Part shown: positions 37,596-48,655 of the stretch, in pieces | How the letters are laid out: each line of letters begins with the position of its first letter | How positions within the stretch are numbered: the stretch's first letter is position 1 | Source: Desulfuromonas soudanensis | GTDB taxonomy: Bacteria > Desulfobacterota > Desulfuromonadia > Desulfuromonadales > WTL | Reading direction: 5' to 3' | NCBI RefSeq assembly: GCF_001278055.1 | Contig: NZ_CP010802.1 | Location: 3,720,001 to 3,784,000, forward strand | Length of the DNA stretch: 64,000 bases | Position numbers and translations under genes: made by a program | The notes under the pieces: model-generated | Seen by the model: only the letters and a program-made list of their open reading frames with translations | Databases searched by the model: none | Told to the model about the DNA's origin: nothing

Positions 37596-39979
37596 GCGAA
37601 GAGATCCCGCCCAACGTCATCCTCGCCTCCCTCGACGACGCCATCAACTGGGGGCGCAAAAACAGCCTGTGGCCGATGTTTTTCGGCCTCTCCTGCTGCT
37701 TTGTCGAGATGATGAGCAGCATGACGCCGCGCTTCGACCTCGCCCGCTTCGGCGCCGAGGTGCTCCGCGGCACCCCCCGGGAGGCCGACCTGATGGTCAT
37801 TTCCGGGACCCCCTTCAAAAAGATGGGGCCGACCATTCTGCGCCTCTACGAGCAGATGGCCAACCCCAAGTGGGTCATCTCCATGGGGAGCTGCTCCAAC
37901 TCCGGGGGGATGTACGACACCTACTCGGTCATCCAGGGGGTCAACCAGCTCCTCCCCGTCGACGTCTACATCCCCGGCTGCCCCCCCCGCCCCGAGGCCT
38001 TCATGCAGGGGCTTATCCTGCTGCAGGAGAAGATCGCCGCCGAGGAGCGCCCGGCGCGCAAGGTCTTCGGCCTCCCGGGCGGAAGCGAAGGAACGACGGT
38101 CCCGGTTCTGGTCGACGGCCTCAGCAAGAGCCGCGACACCCGCGGCCCCGGCTACGGCAACGCCCCGAGCCGCGGCACCTCCCTGCAGCAACCCGACTTC
38201 TCCGGCTCCCGCTCCCCCCTCATCTGGACCCCTCCCCAGCCCCGCATCGCCTTTCCTTCGTCGACGAACGAGCTGCGCCGCGCCCTGGCGAAACGCTTCG
38301 GCAAAAAGGTGACCGAAGACCCCGAGGGGCGGGACATGCCGACTTTTCTCTGCGACGCTGCCACCGCCCCGGAGCTTCTGGCCTTCCTGAAGAACGAGGC
38401 GCCGCGGCGCTTCCGCCGCCTCGAGGACCTCACCGCCGTCGACGAGAGCACCCGGGCCGTCCCCCCGGGGCACGACTACACCCTGGTCTACCACCTCCTG
38501 AGTTTCGACGACCCCGGCTACCTGCGGGTCAAAGTCCCCCTGTCCGGCGAGTCTCCCGAGGCCCGCTCCATCACCGCCCTGTGGCCGAGCGCCGACTGGT
38601 ACGAGCGGGAAGTCTTCGACATGTTCGGCATCCGCTTCGCCGGCCACCCCGATCTGCGGCGGATCCTCATGCCCGATTCCTGGCCGGGGCACCCCCTGCG
38701 CAAGAGCCACCCCTCCCGCGCCACGGAGATGCCCCCCTACACCGCCGCCACCGCTGCCACCATGATCCCCCGGGGAGGAAACTCCTTCTTCAAGGGGGCG
38801 CTACTCGAAGAGGGCGCCGGGACGATGATCCTCAACCTCGGCCCCCACCACCCCGGCACCCACGGCGTACTGCGCCTCGTCCTCAAACTCAACGGGGAAG
38901 AGATCGTCGACATCGACGCCGACATCGGCTATCACCACCGCGCCGCCGAGAAGATGGGGGAGCGCCAGCACTGGAACCAGTACATCCCCTACACCGACCG
39001 CATCGACTACCTCTCGGGGATTCTCAACAACATGGCCTACCTGCAGTCGGTGGAGACCCTGATGGGGGTGGAGGTGCCGCCGCGGGCCCGCACCATCCGC
39101 ATCCTCCTCGGCGAACTCTTCCGCATCGCCAACCACCTGGTATGGCTCGGCACCTTCGCCCACGACGTCGGCGCCATGACCCCGGTCTTCTACGCCTTCG
39201 AATCCCGGGAGAAGATCTTCGATATCATCGAGGCGGTCACCGGCGGCCGCATGCACCCCGCCTGGCTGCGCATCGGCGGCGTCCCCCTCGACCTCCCCGA
39301 GAACTGGAAGGCTCTTGTCGACACCTTCACCGGCACCTTTGCCGCCCGCATCGACGAGTTCGACAAACTCCTGACCGACGGACCGATCTTCCGCGCCCGC
39401 ACCGAGGGGATCGGCGTCCTCTCCCTCGACGAGGCCATCGACCTGGGGATCTCCGGCCCCAACCTGCGGGCCTGCGGCATCGCCTGGGACCTGCGCCGCT
39501 CCCTCCCCTACGGCGGCTATGAAGATTTCGACTTCGACGTCGCCACCGCCGAAGGGGGCGACTCCTTTGCCCGCTACCGGGTGCGCCTCGAGGAGATGCG
39601 CCAGAGCCTGAAGATCGTCCGTCAGGCCTCGGAGAAGATGCCGCCCGGACGCTGGATGACCGACGACTACCGCTACGCCTACCCCGAGCGGCGGGCCGGA
39701 CTCCAGGATATCGAGAGCCTCATCCATCATTTCGTCAACGTCAGCCGCGGCCCCACCGCCCCCAAGGGGGAGTGCTACCGGGCCATCGAGTCGGCCAAGG
39801 GGGAGTGCGGCTACTACGCCGTCTCCGACGGAACCAGCATCCCCTACCGGATGCGCATCCGCACCCCGAGCTTCCCCCACCTGCAGGCCCTCCCGAAGAT
39901 GACCCGGGGATGGCTGGTGGCGGACCTCATCACCATCCTCGGCTCCATCGATTTCGTCCTGGCGGACCTCGACAGGTAA
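37592..39979 (+). CDS. nuoBCD: NADH-quinone oxidoreductase fused subunits B, C and D
   Basis: One 795-residue frame joins three complex I subunits. Residues 1 to about 165 are NuoB (cluster N2 ligands in [18 protein letters not shown] and [10 protein letters not shown]). Residues about 215-380 are NuoC ([20 protein letters not shown] then [18 protein letters not shown], and PLRKS). Residues about 405-795 are NuoD ([60 protein letters not shown]). CD fusions are common in gamma-proteobacteria; the triple BCD fusion is rarer but known. A linker of about 40 residues ([20 protein letters not shown]) separates B from C. No internal stop or shift is seen. Confidence 0.95.
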   Translation: MSEEIPPNVILASLDDAINWGRKNSLWPMFFGLSCCFVEMMSSMTPRFDLARFGAEVLRGTPREADLMVISGTPFKKMGPTILRLYEQMANPKWVISMGSCSNSGGMYDTYSVIQGVNQLLPVDVYIPGCPPRPEAFMQGLILLQEKIAAEERPARKVFGLPGGSEGTTVPVLVDGLSKSRDTRGPGYGNAPSRGTSLQQPDFSGSRSPLIWTPPQPRIAFPSSTNELRRALAKRFGKKVTEDPEGRDMPTFLCDAATAPELLAFLKNEAPRRFRRLEDLTAVDESTRAVPPGHDYTLVYHLLSFDDPGYLRVKVPLSGESPEARSITALWPSADWYEREVFDMFGIRFAGHPDLRRILMPDSWPGHPLRKSHPSRATEMPPYTAATAATMIPRGGNSFFKGALLEEGAGTMILNLGPHHPGTHGVLRLVLKLNGEEIVDIDADIGYHHRAAEKMGERQHWNQYIPYTDRIDYLSGILNNMAYLQSVETLMGVEVPPRARTIRILLGELFRIANHLVWLGTFAHDVGAMTPVFYAFESREKIFDIIEAVTGGRMHPAWLRIGGVPLDLPENWKALVDTFTGTFAARIDEFDKLLTDGPIFRARTEGIGVLSLDEAIDLGISGPNLRACGIAWDLRRSLPYGGYEDFDFDVATAEGGDSFARYRVRLEEMRQSLKIVRQASEKMPPGRWMTDDYRYAYPERRAGLQDIESLIHHFVNVSRGPTAPKGECYRAIESAKGECGYYAVSDGTSIPYRMRIRTPSFPHLQALPKMTRGWLVADLITILGSIDFVLADLDR

Positions 39980-40042
39980 ATCGGCCGCCCGGATTATCAG
40001 GCCAATCGGTCGGATAGCGGCCTCACAGGGAACTTTCAGCTC

Positions 40043-40525
40043 ATGACCGAACTCCTCAGCGAAAAAGAGATCGACGACCTCAGGGCCCGGGCCGCCTCCC
40101 TCCCCCACCCGCGGGAGATGATCGTCGACGTGCTGCGCGCCATCCAGGATTCCCACGGCTGGGTTCCGGACGAGGGGATCGAGCTGGCCGGGGTCATCCT
40201 CGGCCTCTCCCCGCTTCAGGTCGAAGAGGTGGCGACCTTCTACGACAAGATCTACCGCTCCCCGGTGGGGCGGCGGGTCATCCATGTCTGCGACTCGATC
40301 TGCTGCTGGAGCCGCGACGGAAAACACGTCTACGACTACCTGCAGCAGAAGCTCGGCATCGCTCCCGGCGGGACCACCGCCGACGGCGCCTTCACCCTCT
40401 TGCCGACCTGCTGCCTCGGCGCCTGCGGCGAGGCCCCGGCGATGATGATCGGCCTGACCACCCACGGCAATCTGACCCCGGAGAGGGTGGATGCGATCCT
40501 GGCGCAGGAAAAGACCAACGGCTGA
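40043..40525 (+). CDS. nuoE: NADH-quinone oxidoreductase subunit E ([2Fe-2S])
   Basis: NuoE is the 2Fe-2S protein (N1a) of the NADH-oxidising arm. The 160 residues have a helical N-terminus (IVDVLRAIQDSHGWVPDEGI, EEVATFYDKIYRSPVG). The four cluster Cys follow in HVCDSICCWS and LPTCCLGACGEAP. It starts 63 bp behind nuoBCD. After it comes a repeat-like insertion before nuoF, which is unusual within a nuo operon. Confidence 0.95.
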   Translation: MTELLSEKEIDDLRARAASLPHPREMIVDVLRAIQDSHGWVPDEGIELAGVILGLSPLQVEEVATFYDKIYRSPVGRRVIHVCDSICCWSRDGKHVYDYLQQKLGIAPGGTTADGAFTLLPTCCLGACGEAPAMMIGLTTHGNLTPERVDAILAQEKTNG

Positions 40526-40543
40526 TTGACCACAGGGGCAGGA

Positions 40544-40626
40544 TTTGCCACCAAGGCACCAAGACACCAAGCAGGCCGTTTGTTTTATTGGATTTTCTTG
40601 GTGGCTCCGTGTCCTGGTGGCCAAAA
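40544..40626. repeat. Intergenic inverted repeat (CACCAAG type) between nuoE and nuoF
   Basis: The left arm (40544-40571) begins TTTGCCACCAAGGCACCAAG. The right arm (40597-40626) begins CTTGGTGGCTCCGTGTCCTG. They are imperfect inverted copies around an AT-rich centre. It occupies most of the 183-bp gap inside the nuo operon. Repeats of this look recur in intergenic DNA of related bacteria and resemble in design the CTCTGCG elements at 11731 and 16363. Confidence 0.6.
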
Positions 40627-40707
40627 ACTTTTCCTTTAAATACCTTCGGACAAAAGATCGCCGACGGCAAATTTGAACACTCAGTGGTGAGGAAAAAAGG
40701 TTTATAA

Positions 40708-41970
40708 ATGACCAAGCACCCGCAAGTCCTCTTCAAGAACCGCCTCCCCGGAGAGACCGTCTTTATCGATGGTTTCCGCAAGACCGGCGGCTACCGGGGG
40801 CTGGAGAAGGCGCTGAAAACCATGACCCCGGCCGAGGTGCGCGAGACGGTGAAGGACGCCGGACTGCGGGGACGCGGCGGCGCCGGCTTCTCCACCGGGC
40901 TCAAATGGTCGTTTTTCCCCGCCGATCAGCCGGGCCCCAAGTACCTGGTGGTCAACGGCGACGAGATGGAGCCGGGGACCTACAAGGACCGCGTCCTTCT
41001 CGAGTCCGACCCCCACCAGGTGATCGAAGGCGTCATCATCGCCGCCTATGCCCTCCGGGTTTCGGAGGCCTACATCTTCATCCGCTTCGCCTACGAACGC
41101 TGCGCCCGCAACCTCGAGCGCGCCGTCGCCGAAGCGGAGGCCGCAGGCTTTCTTGCCGGCGCCGGGGGGCTCAAGATTCACGTCCACCGCAGCGCCGGGC
41201 GCTACATCCTCGGCGAGGAGACCGCCCAGCTCAACGGCATCGAGGGGGTCCGTCCCACCCCCCGCAGCAAGCCCCCCTTCCCGGCGGTCAAGGGGCTCTT
41301 CGGCAAACCGACCACCGTCAACAACGTGGAGACGCTGGCCTGCGTCCCGCATATCCTCACCGGCGGCGCCGACTGGTTCAAGGGGCTGGCGCAGAACGCC
41401 GGAGGAGCCGGGACCAAGCTCTTCGGTCTCTCCGGACACCTGAAAACAACCGAGTGCTTCGAGCTCCCCGTGGGGATCACCCTCGGCGAGGTGATCGAAA
41501 TCGGCGGCGGGATGCGCGGCGGCCGCCCCTTCAAGGCCTGCCTCCCCGGCGGCGCCTCGACCCCCTTCCTCACGGCCGCCCATCTCGATGTGGAGATGGA
41601 TTTCGACCCGCTGAGTGCCGCCGGCAGCCGTTTCGGGACCGCCGGGGTGACCGTCTTCGAGGCCGGAACCTGCATGGTCGGAGCCACCCTCAACCTACTG
41701 CGGTTCTTCGCCCGCGAGAGCTGCGGCTGGTGCACCCCCTGCCGCGACGGCTTGGCGATGGTGCGCTGGATTCTCGAGGAGATCGAGGAGGGTCGCGGCA
41801 GCGCCGAACTCATCGCCATGCTCCGCGACCAGAAGCGCAACATCTCCGGCCGCTCCTTCTGCGCCCTCGCCGAAGGGGCGATGGGGCCTGTGACCGGGCT
41901 CCTCGAGCATTTCGAGGATGAGCTGGAGGATCATGTTCGGCAGGGCCGATGCCCCTTCGTTAAAAACTAG
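40708..41970 (+). CDS. nuoF: NADH-quinone oxidoreductase subunit F (NADH/FMN-binding)
   Basis: NuoF binds NADH and FMN and carries the first 4Fe-4S cluster (N3). The 420 residues show the NADH motif GRGGAGFSTGLKW, the FMN region YLVVNGDEMEPGTYKDRVLL, AYIFIRFAYERCARNLERAV, and the cluster Cys ESCGWCTPCRDG plus RSFCALAEGAM. All ligands are intact. It begins 182 bp behind nuoE because of an inserted repeat, so a second promoter there is possible. nuoG follows 11 bp later. Confidence 0.97.
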   Translation: MTKHPQVLFKNRLPGETVFIDGFRKTGGYRGLEKALKTMTPAEVRETVKDAGLRGRGGAGFSTGLKWSFFPADQPGPKYLVVNGDEMEPGTYKDRVLLESDPHQVIEGVIIAAYALRVSEAYIFIRFAYERCARNLERAVAEAEAAGFLAGAGGLKIHVHRSAGRYILGEETAQLNGIEGVRPTPRSKPPFPAVKGLFGKPTTVNNVETLACVPHILTGGADWFKGLAQNAGGAGTKLFGLSGHLKTTECFELPVGITLGEVIEIGGGMRGGRPFKACLPGGASTPFLTAAHLDVEMDFDPLSAAGSRFGTAGVTVFEAGTCMVGATLNLLRFFARESCGWCTPCRDGLAMVRWILEEIEEGRGSAELIAMLRDQKRNISGRSFCALAEGAMGPVTGLLEHFEDELEDHVRQGRCPFVKN

Positions 41971-41981
41971 GATTTTACAGC

Positions 41982-44378
41982 ATGCCGACACTGACCATCG
42001 ACAACCAGACGATCACCGTCCCCGAGGGGGAGAACGTTCTCGAAGCCGCCAGGGCGTTGGGGATCGTCATCCCCCACTTCTGCTACCACGAGGCCCTCGG
42101 CGCCGTCGGGGCCTGCCGCCTCTGCGCCATGAAGTTCGAGGACGGCCCGGTGAAGGGGATCCAGATGTCGTGCATGATCCTGGCCAAGGACGGCATGGTC
42201 GTCTCCACCGTCGATCCCGAGGCGGCGGAGATGCGCCGCCACCTCATCGAATGGCTGATGATGAACCACCCCCACGACTGCCCGGTCTGCGACGAGGGGG
42301 GTGAGTGCCAGCTGCAGGAGATGACCATCGCCGGCGGCCACGGCATCCGCCGCTACCGCGGGAAGAAGCGGACCTGGATCAACCAGGACCTCGGCCCCTT
42401 CGTCGAGCAGGAGATGAACCGCTGCATCCAGTGCTACCGCTGCGTGCGCACCTATCAGGACTACTGCGGCGGCGACGACTTCGGGGTCATGGGCTCCCGC
42501 GACCGCCTCTTCTTCGGCCGCTTCCGGGACGGGGCCCTCCAAAGCCCCTTCTCCGGCAATATCATCGACGTCTGCCCCACCGGGGTCTTTACCAGCCGAC
42601 CCTTCCGCTTCCGCAGCCGCTCCTGGGACCTTGAGGAGGCCGATTCCATCTGCCCCCACTGCTCCCTCGGCTGCGCCGTCGTCCCCGGGGCCCGCTACCG
42701 CCAGGTGCAACGGGTGCGCGCCGGCGTCAATCGCCAGACCAACGGCTTTTTCATCTGCGATCGCGGCCGCTTCGGCTACGGCTACGTCAACCACCCGCAG
42801 CGCCCCCGGACGCCCCTGGTCGACGGCAGGGAAGCGACCTGGGAGGAGGCCTTGGGCGCCGCTGGCCGCCGCATCGAAAGCCTCGTCGCCCAACACGGTC
42901 CCCAGAGTGTCGCCTTCCTCGGCTCGTCCCGGGCCAGCCTCGAAGCCAATGCCCTCCTCAGGGAATGGGCCCGGACCCTCGGCACGCCCCATCTGGTCTT
43001 CGAATCTCATCCCGAGCGGGACCGGGCGGCGCGCGCCGCCACCCTCCTCGGAGAGAAAAGCTGCAGCCTCGAGGAGATCCGCCGCAGCGACCTGGCGATC
43101 CTTATCGGCTGCGACCCGGCCAGCGAAGCGCCGATGCTCGGTCTGGCTCTGCGCCAGGCGGTGCGGAGCGGCGGCCAGGTGGCGGCCGTCGATCCCCGGC
43201 CGATTCTCCTCCCCTTCCCGGCCTCCCGCCTCCCCCTCCACCCCGAGCGCCTCCCGACCCTTCTGTCGGCCCTCTCCGGCGGCTCACTCGATGCCTTCTC
43301 CCGGGCCGAAGCCCTCTTCGTCGAGGGGCTGCGCCAGCGCCTCGCCGCGGCAAAGCGTCCGGTCCTCATCGGCGGAGCCGACCTTCTCGGTGAGGCAGGG
43401 GTGCAAGCGTTTGCCGCCACGGTGACCGCCCTCTGCCGGGAGGAGCGCCCCTGCGCCGGCATGGTCACCCTCTCCGGGCCGAACAGCTTCGGCGGCGCCC
43501 TCCTCTCCGGAGCCGCCCCAGACTTCTCTAACCTGCTCGACGCCATGCAGGAGGGGACGATCAAGGCCCTCATCACCTTGCAGGCCGACCCCTTTCTCGA
43601 TTCAGGGGACCCCGGCGCGGTCGAGGCCGCTCTTCCTCACCTGGAACTCCTCGTCGCCCTCGACTGCACTCCCACCGAGACGATGCGCCGCGCCCATATC
43701 TTTTTGCCGACCACCACCCTCGTCGAGGAAAGCGGCACCCTGATCAACAATGAGGGACGACTCCTCCCCTACCGGCAGGTCTTTTCCCCCGGCACCCCCA
43801 TCGCCGTTACCGGCGACGGAGACCACCCGCCGCGCACCTTTGAGACCGGGACCCCGGGGGACGCGCCCCGGCCGGCCTGGTCGATTCTCGGCCGACTGCA
43901 GGGCGCCGACGATTCCCTCGAAGAGATCCGAGGCCGCCTCGCCGCCGCCGATTTGCGCCTCTCGCCCCTGACCGCCCTCCCCGCCGAAGGGGAACGGGTC
44001 CGGGGGATCGGCGCCCTGGCCGCGCCTCCGGCCGTCCCCCTCCCGATCTGCCGCCCCGCCGGAACACTGGCTCTCTACGTCGTCGAATCCTTTGTCGGCA
44101 GCGGCCTTCTTGAGTCCCTGAGCGCCGTTCTCGATCCTCTGCGCCGGCCGGCGGAAATCCACCTGAACAGCGACGACGCCGAAGGGTTGGGCATTAGCGA
44201 CGGCGAGGCGGTCACCCTGACCACCGTCCTCGGCCGGCAGGGAGTCACCGCCCGGACCAGCTCCGCCCTCCCCGCCGGGATCGCCATTCTCCCCCGGTTG
44301 CGCGGCTCGGCCCTGGCCCCCTTCGTCCCCGGCACCCGTCATCTCTACGGCACCGTCTCTTCCGGAGGGAGGCCATGA
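41982..44378 (+). CDS. nuoG: NADH-quinone oxidoreductase subunit G
   Basis: NuoG is the largest peripheral subunit with several Fe-S clusters on the path from FMN to quinone. The 798-residue copy has an N-terminal 2Fe-2S domain ([20 protein letters not shown]), [38 protein letters not shown], the [15 protein letters not shown] cluster and a molybdopterin-oxidoreductase-like C-terminal domain without visible cofactor residues. It follows nuoF by 11 bp and overlaps nuoH by 4 bp. Another NuoG-like gene lies at 61416-63992. Confidence 0.95.
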   Translation: MPTLTIDNQTITVPEGENVLEAARALGIVIPHFCYHEALGAVGACRLCAMKFEDGPVKGIQMSCMILAKDGMVVSTVDPEAAEMRRHLIEWLMMNHPHDCPVCDEGGECQLQEMTIAGGHGIRRYRGKKRTWINQDLGPFVEQEMNRCIQCYRCVRTYQDYCGGDDFGVMGSRDRLFFGRFRDGALQSPFSGNIIDVCPTGVFTSRPFRFRSRSWDLEEADSICPHCSLGCAVVPGARYRQVQRVRAGVNRQTNGFFICDRGRFGYGYVNHPQRPRTPLVDGREATWEEALGAAGRRIESLVAQHGPQSVAFLGSSRASLEANALLREWARTLGTPHLVFESHPERDRAARAATLLGEKSCSLEEIRRSDLAILIGCDPASEAPMLGLALRQAVRSGGQVAAVDPRPILLPFPASRLPLHPERLPTLLSALSGGSLDAFSRAEALFVEGLRQRLAAAKRPVLIGGADLLGEAGVQAFAATVTALCREERPCAGMVTLSGPNSFGGALLSGAAPDFSNLLDAMQEGTIKALITLQADPFLDSGDPGAVEAALPHLELLVALDCTPTETMRRAHIFLPTTTLVEESGTLINNEGRLLPYRQVFSPGTPIAVTGDGDHPPRTFETGTPGDAPRPAWSILGRLQGADDSLEEIRGRLAAADLRLSPLTALPAEGERVRGIGALAAPPAVPLPICRPAGTLALYVVESFVGSGLLESLSAVLDPLRRPAEIHLNSDDAEGLGISDGEAVTLTTVLGRQGVTARTSSALPAGIAILPRLRGSALAPFVPGTRHLYGTVSSGGRP

Positions 44379-45373
44379 ACGAGCTGCTGATCACCCTCGC
44401 CCTGGTTCTGGTCAAGCTCCTCCTGATCTTCGGCGTCGTCCTCTCCCTGGCCGCCTACCTGGTTCTGGCCGAACGGAGGATTCTCGCCCGCATGCAGCTG
44501 CGCCTCGGCCCCAACCGCGTCGGCTTCTTCGGCCTCCTCCAGCCCCTGGCCGACGTGATCAAGCTCCTCACCAAGGAGGATACCGTCCCCGACCGCGCCG
44601 ACAGGTTTCTCTTCCTCGTCGCCCCGGGGCTGGCGGCGGTCACCGCCCTCCTCGCCTTCGCCGTCGTCCCCTTCGCGCCGCCGCTGGAAATCTTCGGCCG
44701 GCAGCTGCCGATGGTCGTCTGCGACCTCAACATCGGCATCCTCTACTTTCTCGGCCTCTCCTCCCTGGCGGTCTACGGCGTCGCCCTCGGCGGCTGGGCG
44801 AGCAACTCCAAATACGCCCTCCTCGGCGCCATCCGCGGCCTCGCCCAGCTCATCTCCTACGAGCTCTCCATGGGACTCTCTGTGGTGCCGGTGATCCTCT
44901 CCGCCCGCTCCTTCTCCCTCACCGACATCGTCGTCGCCCAGGATCCCCTCCCCTTCGCCATCGTCCACCCCGTCGCCTTCCTGATCTTTTTGATCAGCGT
45001 CACCGCCGAATCGAAACGGGTCCCCTTCGACATCCCCGAGGCGGAGAACGAGCTGGTCGCCGGCTTTCACACCGAATACTCGGGGATGCGCTTCGGCCTC
45101 TTCTTCGTCGGCGAATACATCAACATGATCATCCTCGGCTCCATGGTCACCGTCCTCTTTCTCGGCGGCTGGCACGGCCCGTTCCTGCCGCCGGTGGTCT
45201 GGTTTACCGGCAAGGTCCTGGCGGTCTCCTTCGTCTTCATCTGGGTGCGCGGGACCCTGCCGCGCCTCCGGTACGACCAGCTGATGCACTTCGGCTGGAA
45301 GGTCCTCATCCCCCTGGCGCTGGTCAACGTTCTGGCGACGGGGGCGATCCTCCTCTGGCTGAAAGGCTCATGA
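44375..45373 (+). CDS. nuoH: NADH-quinone oxidoreductase subunit H
   Basis: NuoH is an 8-helix membrane subunit contacting the quinone channel. The 332-residue sequence has the characteristic [20 protein letters not shown] block, [15 protein letters not shown], then [20 protein letters not shown] and the acid loop [20 protein letters not shown]. It ends [14 protein letters not shown]. It starts 4 bp inside nuoG (ATGA) and overlaps nuoI. All features are standard. Confidence 0.96.
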   Translation: MNELLITLALVLVKLLLIFGVVLSLAAYLVLAERRILARMQLRLGPNRVGFFGLLQPLADVIKLLTKEDTVPDRADRFLFLVAPGLAAVTALLAFAVVPFAPPLEIFGRQLPMVVCDLNIGILYFLGLSSLAVYGVALGGWASNSKYALLGAIRGLAQLISYELSMGLSVVPVILSARSFSLTDIVVAQDPLPFAIVHPVAFLIFLISVTAESKRVPFDIPEAENELVAGFHTEYSGMRFGLFFVGEYINMIILGSMVTVLFLGGWHGPFLPPVVWFTGKVLAVSFVFIWVRGTLPRLRYDQLMHFGWKVLIPLALVNVLATGAILLWLKGS

Positions 45374-45903
45374 TGAATCTGTGGCGCGACATCAGGGGGA
45401 CCGTGCACCCCTTCTGGGTGACGCTGCGCAACATGCTGCGCACGCCGGTGACCATCGAGTATCCGGAGGAGCGACGCACCGTCTCCCCCCGCTGCCGGGC
45501 GCGCATCGTCCTCACGCGCGACCCGCAAGGGGAGGAGCGCTGCGTCGCCTGCTACCTGTGCTCGGCCGCCTGTCCGGTGGACTGCATCTCCATGCAGGCC
45601 GCCGAGCGTGCCGACGGGCGACGCTACGCCGCCTGGTTCCGCATCAACTTCTCCCGCTGCATCTTCTGCGGCCTCTGCGCCGAAGCCTGCCCGACCCTGG
45701 CCATTCAGATGAGCGGCGACTACGAGATGGGGAGCCGCGATCTCCTCAAGCTGGTGGCCGAAAAGGAGGACCTCCTCATCGACGGCGGCGGCCGCGACAA
45801 CGAATATGATTTCTACCGGCACGCCGGGATCGGCGTCGGCCAGGTCCGGGGAGCCGGCGACGAGGAGAATCCGCCGGCCGATTTTCGCTCCAATCTGCCG
45901 TAG
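45370..45903 (+). CDS. nuoI: NADH-quinone oxidoreductase subunit I (two 4Fe-4S)
   Basis: NuoI carries clusters N6a and N6b in the interface arm. The 177-residue protein has two ferredoxin motifs, [15 protein letters not shown] and [16 protein letters not shown]. The TVEYPEER-like N-terminus ([18 protein letters not shown]) and helix [16 protein letters not shown] are typical. The start is at 45370 (ATGATG), overlapping the nuoH stop; the ATG 3 bp later is equally good. Confidence 0.96.
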   Translation: MMNLWRDIRGTVHPFWVTLRNMLRTPVTIEYPEERRTVSPRCRARIVLTRDPQGEERCVACYLCSAACPVDCISMQAAERADGRRYAAWFRINFSRCIFCGLCAEACPTLAIQMSGDYEMGSRDLLKLVAEKEDLLIDGGGRDNEYDFYRHAGIGVGQVRGAGDEENPPADFRSNLP

Positions 45904-45931
45904 GGGCTTTTTTAACCAAAGGTTGAACACC

Positions 45932-46432
45932 ATGGCGACAGTCATCTTCTACATTCTCGGTTTCACGGCGCTGGCAGCGACGGCGATGTGCATCACCCGG
46001 CGCAACCCGGTGCATGCGGTGATCTACCTGGTCAACGCCTTCTTCGCCCTGGCCCTGATCTTCTACCTTCTCGGCGCGCCGCTGGTGGCTGCCTGGGAAA
46101 TCATCATCTATGCCGGGGCGATCATGGTCCTTTTTCTCTTCATCATCATGATGCTCGAACTCGCCCCCACGGAGGAACTCCGCGGCCCGGGGTGGCTGCG
46201 CTGGGGACCGGTGGTTCTCCTGGGGGCGGTCCTTCTCGGCTGCACCCTCCTTCTCGTCGTCGCCCAGCCGATGGCCGGAACAGGGGATCCCGCCTATTAC
46301 GCCACCCCCCGGGATTTCGGCTACGCCCTCTTCGAACGCTACGCCCTGGCGGTGCAGATCGTCTCCTTCCAGCTCCTCTTTGCCGCCGTCGGCGCCTACT
46401 ACGTCGGCCGGGTCGAAAGGGGGCGCCGATGA
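45932..46432 (+). CDS. nuoJ: NADH-quinone oxidoreductase subunit J
   Basis: NuoJ is a five-helix membrane subunit. The ATG at 45932 (MATVIFYILGFTALAATAMC) is preferred over the longer frame from 45806. Family blocks are RRNPVHAVIYLVNAFFALAL, LLGAPLVAAWEIIIYAGAIM and VLFLFIIMMLEL, the last containing the pi-bulge helix important in coupling. It is 28 bp past nuoI and overlaps nuoK. Confidence 0.94.
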   Translation: MATVIFYILGFTALAATAMCITRRNPVHAVIYLVNAFFALALIFYLLGAPLVAAWEIIIYAGAIMVLFLFIIMMLELAPTEELRGPGWLRWGPVVLLGAVLLGCTLLLVVAQPMAGTGDPAYYATPRDFGYALFERYALAVQIVSFQLLFAAVGAYYVGRVERGRR

Positions 46433-46734
46433 TCGTGCCGATGGCCCACATCCTTGCCTTTTCCGCCGCCCTCTTCATCATGGGGCTTTCCTGCGTCCTG
46501 GCGCGGCGCAACCTGATCATGATCCTCATCGGCGTCGAGATCATGCTCAACGCCGTCGGCCTGACCCTGGTCGGGGCCTCGGCCCTCTGGCATTCCGTCG
46601 ACGGCCAGATCTTCGTCATCTTCCTCATGGCCATGACCTCGGCGGAGGTCGCCATCTCCCTGGCCATGGTCGTCTATCTGAGCCGCCGCCGCGGAACCAT
46701 AACCGCCAACGACTTCGACGGGATGAAGGGATGA
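46429..46734 (+). CDS. nuoK: NADH-quinone oxidoreductase subunit K
   Basis: NuoK is a small three-helix subunit of the proton path. The 101 residues include ALFIMGLSCVLARRNLIMIL and IGVEIMLNAVGLTLVGAS, whose Glu is the conserved key residue, plus the second helix Glu in FLMAMTSAEVAISLAMVVYL. It overlaps nuoJ and nuoL by 4 bp at each end (ATGA), showing tight coupling. Confidence 0.96.
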   Translation: MIVPMAHILAFSAALFIMGLSCVLARRNLIMILIGVEIMLNAVGLTLVGASALWHSVDGQIFVIFLMAMTSAEVAISLAMVVYLSRRRGTITANDFDGMKG

Positions 46735-48599
46735 ATGCTTCGCTCCTCTTTCTGATCCCCCTGCTCCCCCTCGCCTGCGGAGCGGCCAACGCCCTCTTCG
46801 GCCTGCGCCTCCCCCGCGCCGTCGCCGTCTCCCTGGCGGTCTTCGGCGCAGCGGGTTCGGCCCTTCTGACCTTCGTCCTCTGGCCCCTGGCCGCCGGGGA
46901 GGGGACGACCGTCACCCTCTACACCTGGCTGGAAAGCGGCGCCCTGCAGGTTCCCGTCGAACTCCTCTTCGACCGCCTCTCGGCGCCGATGGCCCTGATG
47001 GTCACCAGCGTCTCGACCCTGATCCATCTCTACGCCGTCGGCTACATGAAGGATGAAGAGGATTACGCCCGCTTCTTCGCCCTGCTGAACCTCTTCGTCT
47101 TCGCCATGCTGACCATCGTCCTTTCGAACAATCTCCTCCTCCTCTTTCTCGGCTGGGAGGGGGTCGGTTTCTGCTCCTACGCCCTCATCGGCTACTGGTA
47201 CAAGGAGACCAAAAACGCCGACGCCGGACGCAAGGCCTTTCTCGTCACCCGGGTCGGGGACGTCTTTCTCGGCGTCGCCCTCCTCTGGCTCTTTTCCCTC
47301 TTCGGCACCCTCTCCATCAGCGCCGTCAACGCCGAAGCCTCCCAACTCCCGGCGGCGACGGTCACCGCCATTGCTCTCCTTCTCCTCGGCGGCGCCTGCG
47401 GCAAGAGCGCCCAGCTCCCCCTGATGACCTGGCTCCCCGACGCCATGGCCGGCCCCACCCCGGTCTCGGCCCTGATCCACGCCGCCACCATGGTCACCGC
47501 CGGGGTCTATCTCCTCTGCCGCCTCTTCCCCCTCGTCTCCCTCTCGGAGACGGCACTTGCCGCCATCGCCGTGGTCGGCGCCGCCACCGCCCTCTACGCG
47601 GCGACCTGCGCCCTGGCGCAGCGGGAGATCAAGCGGGTCCTGGCCTACTCGACCATGAGCCAGGTCGGCTACATGTTCCTCGCCGTCGGCGCAGGATCCG
47701 TCTCCGCAGCGATGTTCCACCTCCTGACCCACGCCTTCTTCAAGGCCCTCCTCTTCATGGCCGCCGGCTGCGTCATTCACCTGGCCGGCGGCGAAAACGA
47801 CATCCATGCCATGGGAGGCTTGAAAAAACGTTCTCCCCTCCTCTTCTGGCTCTTCCTCGCCGGCGCCCTCTGCCTCGCCGGGGCTCCCCTGTCCGGCGGC
47901 TTCTTCTCCAAGGACGGCATCCTCCTCGCCGCCTTCGCCCACCAGACCCCCCTTTTCAACGTTCTCTGGGGGATCGGCGTCTTCACCGCCTTTTTGACCG
48001 CCCTCTACACCTTCCGCCTCCTCTACCTGGTTTTTGCCGGCGCGCCGCGCAAAGACCTCCACGGCCACCCCCTCCCCCCATCCATGATCTGGCCCCTTCT
48101 CCCCCTGGCCCTTCTCGGCCTCGGCGGCGGGCTTCTCAACCTCCCCGGCCTCATCGGCGGCAGCTCGCTCCTCCACCATTTCCTCGGCCCCCTGGCCGGA
48201 AAGGCGCCGGAGGTCTCCCACGGAGTCGAATGGGGACTCTGGGGACTGGCCACCGCCCTCTTTGCCGCCGGCGTCCTTGTCGCCCGGGCCCGCTACCGGC
48301 ACTTCAAACCGGGGAGAGAGGGCGCTATTAAACGGTTCTTCCTCGGCGGCTGGCAGGCCGACTGCATCGTGGCCGCCCTGATCCTGCGCCCCTTTGCCGC
48401 CGTCGCCGACTTCTTCTGGAAGGGGACCGACGACGCCCTGATCAACGGTGTCCTCGACGGCCTGGCCGGGGTATTCCAGGGGGCCGGCGAACGCCTGCGC
48501 ACCCTGACCACCGGCCGGCTCTCGAATTATCTCATGGCCATGGCCTGGGGAACGGTGATCTTCCTCGGCTGGTTTTTGCTGCGGACCCTGATCCCCTGA
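46731..48599 (+). CDS. nuoL: NADH-quinone oxidoreductase subunit L
   Basis: NuoL is the distal antiporter-like subunit with a long lateral helix. The 622-residue protein has the family core: LFLGWEGVGFCSYALIGYWY, SAQLPLMTWLPDAMAGPTPV, SALIHAATMVTAGVYLLCRL, REIKRVLAYSTMSQVGYMFL. Conserved Lys and Glu of the proton channel lie in these segments. The C-terminal long helix and final helix (YLMAMAWGTVIFLGWFLLRT) are present. It overlaps nuoK by 4 bp and is followed by nuoM after 56 bp. Confidence 0.96.
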   Translation: MNASLLFLIPLLPLACGAANALFGLRLPRAVAVSLAVFGAAGSALLTFVLWPLAAGEGTTVTLYTWLESGALQVPVELLFDRLSAPMALMVTSVSTLIHLYAVGYMKDEEDYARFFALLNLFVFAMLTIVLSNNLLLLFLGWEGVGFCSYALIGYWYKETKNADAGRKAFLVTRVGDVFLGVALLWLFSLFGTLSISAVNAEASQLPAATVTAIALLLLGGACGKSAQLPLMTWLPDAMAGPTPVSALIHAATMVTAGVYLLCRLFPLVSLSETALAAIAVVGAATALYAATCALAQREIKRVLAYSTMSQVGYMFLAVGAGSVSAAMFHLLTHAFFKALLFMAAGCVIHLAGGENDIHAMGGLKKRSPLLFWLFLAGALCLAGAPLSGGFFSKDGILLAAFAHQTPLFNVLWGIGVFTAFLTALYTFRLLYLVFAGAPRKDLHGHPLPPSMIWPLLPLALLGLGGGLLNLPGLIGGSSLLHHFLGPLAGKAPEVSHGVEWGLWGLATALFAAGVLVARARYRHFKPGREGAIKRFFLGGWQADCIVAALILRPFAAVADFFWKGTDDALINGVLDGLAGVFQGAGERLRTLTTGRLSNYLMAMAWGTVIFLGWFLLRTLIP

Positions 48600-48655
48600 T
48601 CGTTCGTCCCGCGGGGGCGCTCCCCCCTGAACCCGACCATCCTGCACGAGGAATC

